Source of the DNA: Solirubrobacter soli DSM 22325 | GTDB taxonomy: Bacteria > Actinomycetota > Thermoleophilia > Solirubrobacterales > Solirubrobacteraceae | Direction of reading: 5' to 3' | Length of the DNA stretch: 64,000 nt | Assembly: GCF_000423665.1 (NCBI RefSeq) | Contig: NZ_KE384069.1 | Location: 186,001 to 250,000 of the forward strand | The notes under the pieces: model-generated | Database searches by the model: none | Seen by the model: only the letters and a program-made list of their open reading frames with translations | Told to the model about the DNA's origin: nothing | Position numbers and translations under genes: made by a program | Part shown: in pieces, positions 63,294-64,000 of the stretch | How the letters are laid out: each line of letters starts with the position of its first letter | How positions within the stretch are numbered: position 1 is the first letter of the stretch

Positions 63294-64000
63294 TCCAGCT
63301 CACGATCCGCGTCAACCGCGAGGACGCCGGGCTCGTCGTCGCCGAGCTCGCCGCGGTCATGCCGGGCGGGTTCGAGGAGCGACAGGCCGGCGAAGCGATC
63401 GAGTACGTGCTCTACGGGGCGGCCGGCGAGCTGCCGGACGTCGGTGACGTGCGCGCGGCGGTCGGCGGGCGGCTGATCGAGGTCTCGACCACCGAGCTGC
63501 CCGACGACTGGGGCGAGGACTGGCGGTCCTTCCACAGGTCGTTGGATGTCGGTCCGCTGCGCATCCGCCCGCCGTGGGAGCCTGTCCGCGACGGTGCGCT
63601 CGACGTCGTCATCGACCCCGGCCAGGCGTTCGGCACGGGCTCGCACGCCACGACCCGCCTGACGCTCGAGCTGCTGGCGTCGCTGGAGCCGTCCGGCGCG
63701 CTCGCGGACTGGGGCTGCGGGAGCGGCATCCTCGCCATCGCCGCGGCGAAGCTCGGCTGGGCGCCGGTGCTCGCGTGCGACGTCGAGCCCGAGTCCGTCG
63801 CCGCCACGCTCGACGGCGCCGCGGCCAACGGCGTCACGCTCGAGGTCACCCGCTGCGACGTCCGCCAAGGCGGCCCGCCGGCACCCACCGTCCTCGCGAA
63901 CCTCGTCCGCCCGCTGCTGCTCGACGTCGCCGCGAACCTCACGACCGTCCCCGACCGCCTGATCATCTCGGGCCTGGAGCGTGACGAGCCGGACGAGGTC
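63290..64000 (+). CDS. prmA: Ribosomal protein L11 methyltransferase, 3' end outside window
   Basis: The ATG at 63290 overlaps the preceding stop (ATGA) and the frame stays open to the last base (237 codons seen). It starts MIQLTIRVNREDAGLVVAEL and contains IDPGQAFGTGSHATTRLTLE, DWGCGSGILAIAAAKLGWAP and VLANLVRPLLLDVA. These are the PrmA substrate loop, SAM site and ANL motif. PrmA trimethylates L11, and its place after hrcA-dnaJ is the usual one. The missing C-terminus should be about 15-30 residues. Confidence 0.9.
   Translation, partial: MIQLTIRVNREDAGLVVAELAAVMPGGFEERQAGEAIEYVLYGAAGELPDVGDVRAAVGGRLIEVSTTELPDDWGEDWRSFHRSLDVGPLRIRPPWEPVRDGALDVVIDPGQAFGTGSHATTRLTLELLASLEPSGALADWGCGSGILAIAAAKLGWAPVLACDVEPESVAATLDGAAANGVTLEVTRCDVRQGGPPAPTVLANLVRPLLLDVAANLTTVPDRLIISGLERDEPDEV

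Noticed and set aside
63412..63966. Minus-strand gene over the second PrmA
   Set aside because: Antisense to a clear PrmA with SAM motif; composition typical of shadow frames.

Overview
This is 64 kb of a very GC-rich bacterial chromosome with dense, mostly co-directional genes, many GTG/TTG starts and many 1-4 bp stop/start overlaps. The conserved blocks obg-proB-proA-nadD-rsfS-leuS-comEA-comEC and holA-rpsT-murJ-lepA-hrcA-dnaJ-prmA point to an actinobacterial-type core chromosome. The mix of a homodimeric AceE pyruvate dehydrogenase, HadA/HadB-like dehydratases and many LuxR/NarL-type regulators suggests class Thermoleophilia (Solirubrobacterales such as Solirubrobacter or Conexibacter). 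That placement is inference; no rRNA gene is present to confirm it. I see no prophage, insertion sequence or CRISPR array.

Layout: (1) 0-18 kb is accessory and secretory: a partial unknown protein, a large LuxR-type ATPase regulator, a clan-A glycosidase with a small Tat-type secreted partner, an Asp-box (sialidase-like) propeller protein, LigA, a two-component system, an orphan MacB/FtsX permease whose ATPase gene is a wreck, a secreted tandem-repeat protein and a secreted PAF-acetylhydrolase-like esterase. (2) 17.6-30.3 kb is metabolic: urate oxidase, a complete PDH operon (aceE-aceF-lpd, with an extra lipoyl domain on E3), then an operon of NCS1 permease, zinc alcohol dehydrogenase, XRE-cupin regulator and ureohydrolase, then two exported or membrane proteins. 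(3) 30.3-33.4 kb is regulatory: a MEDS-like sensor protein, a GAF histidine kinase, a divergent NarL regulator, a small sigma-region-4-like protein and an SDR. (4) 33.4-46 kb is core: obg, proB, guanine deaminase (opposite strand), proA, nadD, rsfS, tRNA-Ala(GGC), leuS, a 33-bp tandem repeat array, comEA and comEC. (5) 46-52.7 kb is an insertion relative to the usual order: a large secreted nuclease, and a dicarboxylate transporter with its divergent CitA/CitB-type two-component system. (6) 52.7-64 kb is core: holA, a GH15 glycosidase, rpsT, murJ, lepA, hadA/hadB-like dehydratases, hrcA, dnaJ and two tandem PrmA-like methyltransferases, the second cut by the window end.

How genes work together: uptake and catabolism of purines recurs (urate oxidase, guanine deaminase, NCS1 permease), but the genes are scattered. 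ComEA/ComEC import single-stranded DNA, and the neighbouring secreted nuclease could supply or scavenge DNA. ProB/ProA make proline with a guanine deaminase gene wedged between them.

Nothing here is a clear new defence or biosynthetic system. The least explained signals are nucleic-acid elements: a structured leader repeat present twice (before ligA and before the XRE-cupin gene), a 27-bp hairpin between obg and proB whose wobble pairs favour the + strand RNA, a perfect 14-bp-arm palindrome before the permease, and a 33-bp minisatellite after leuS.
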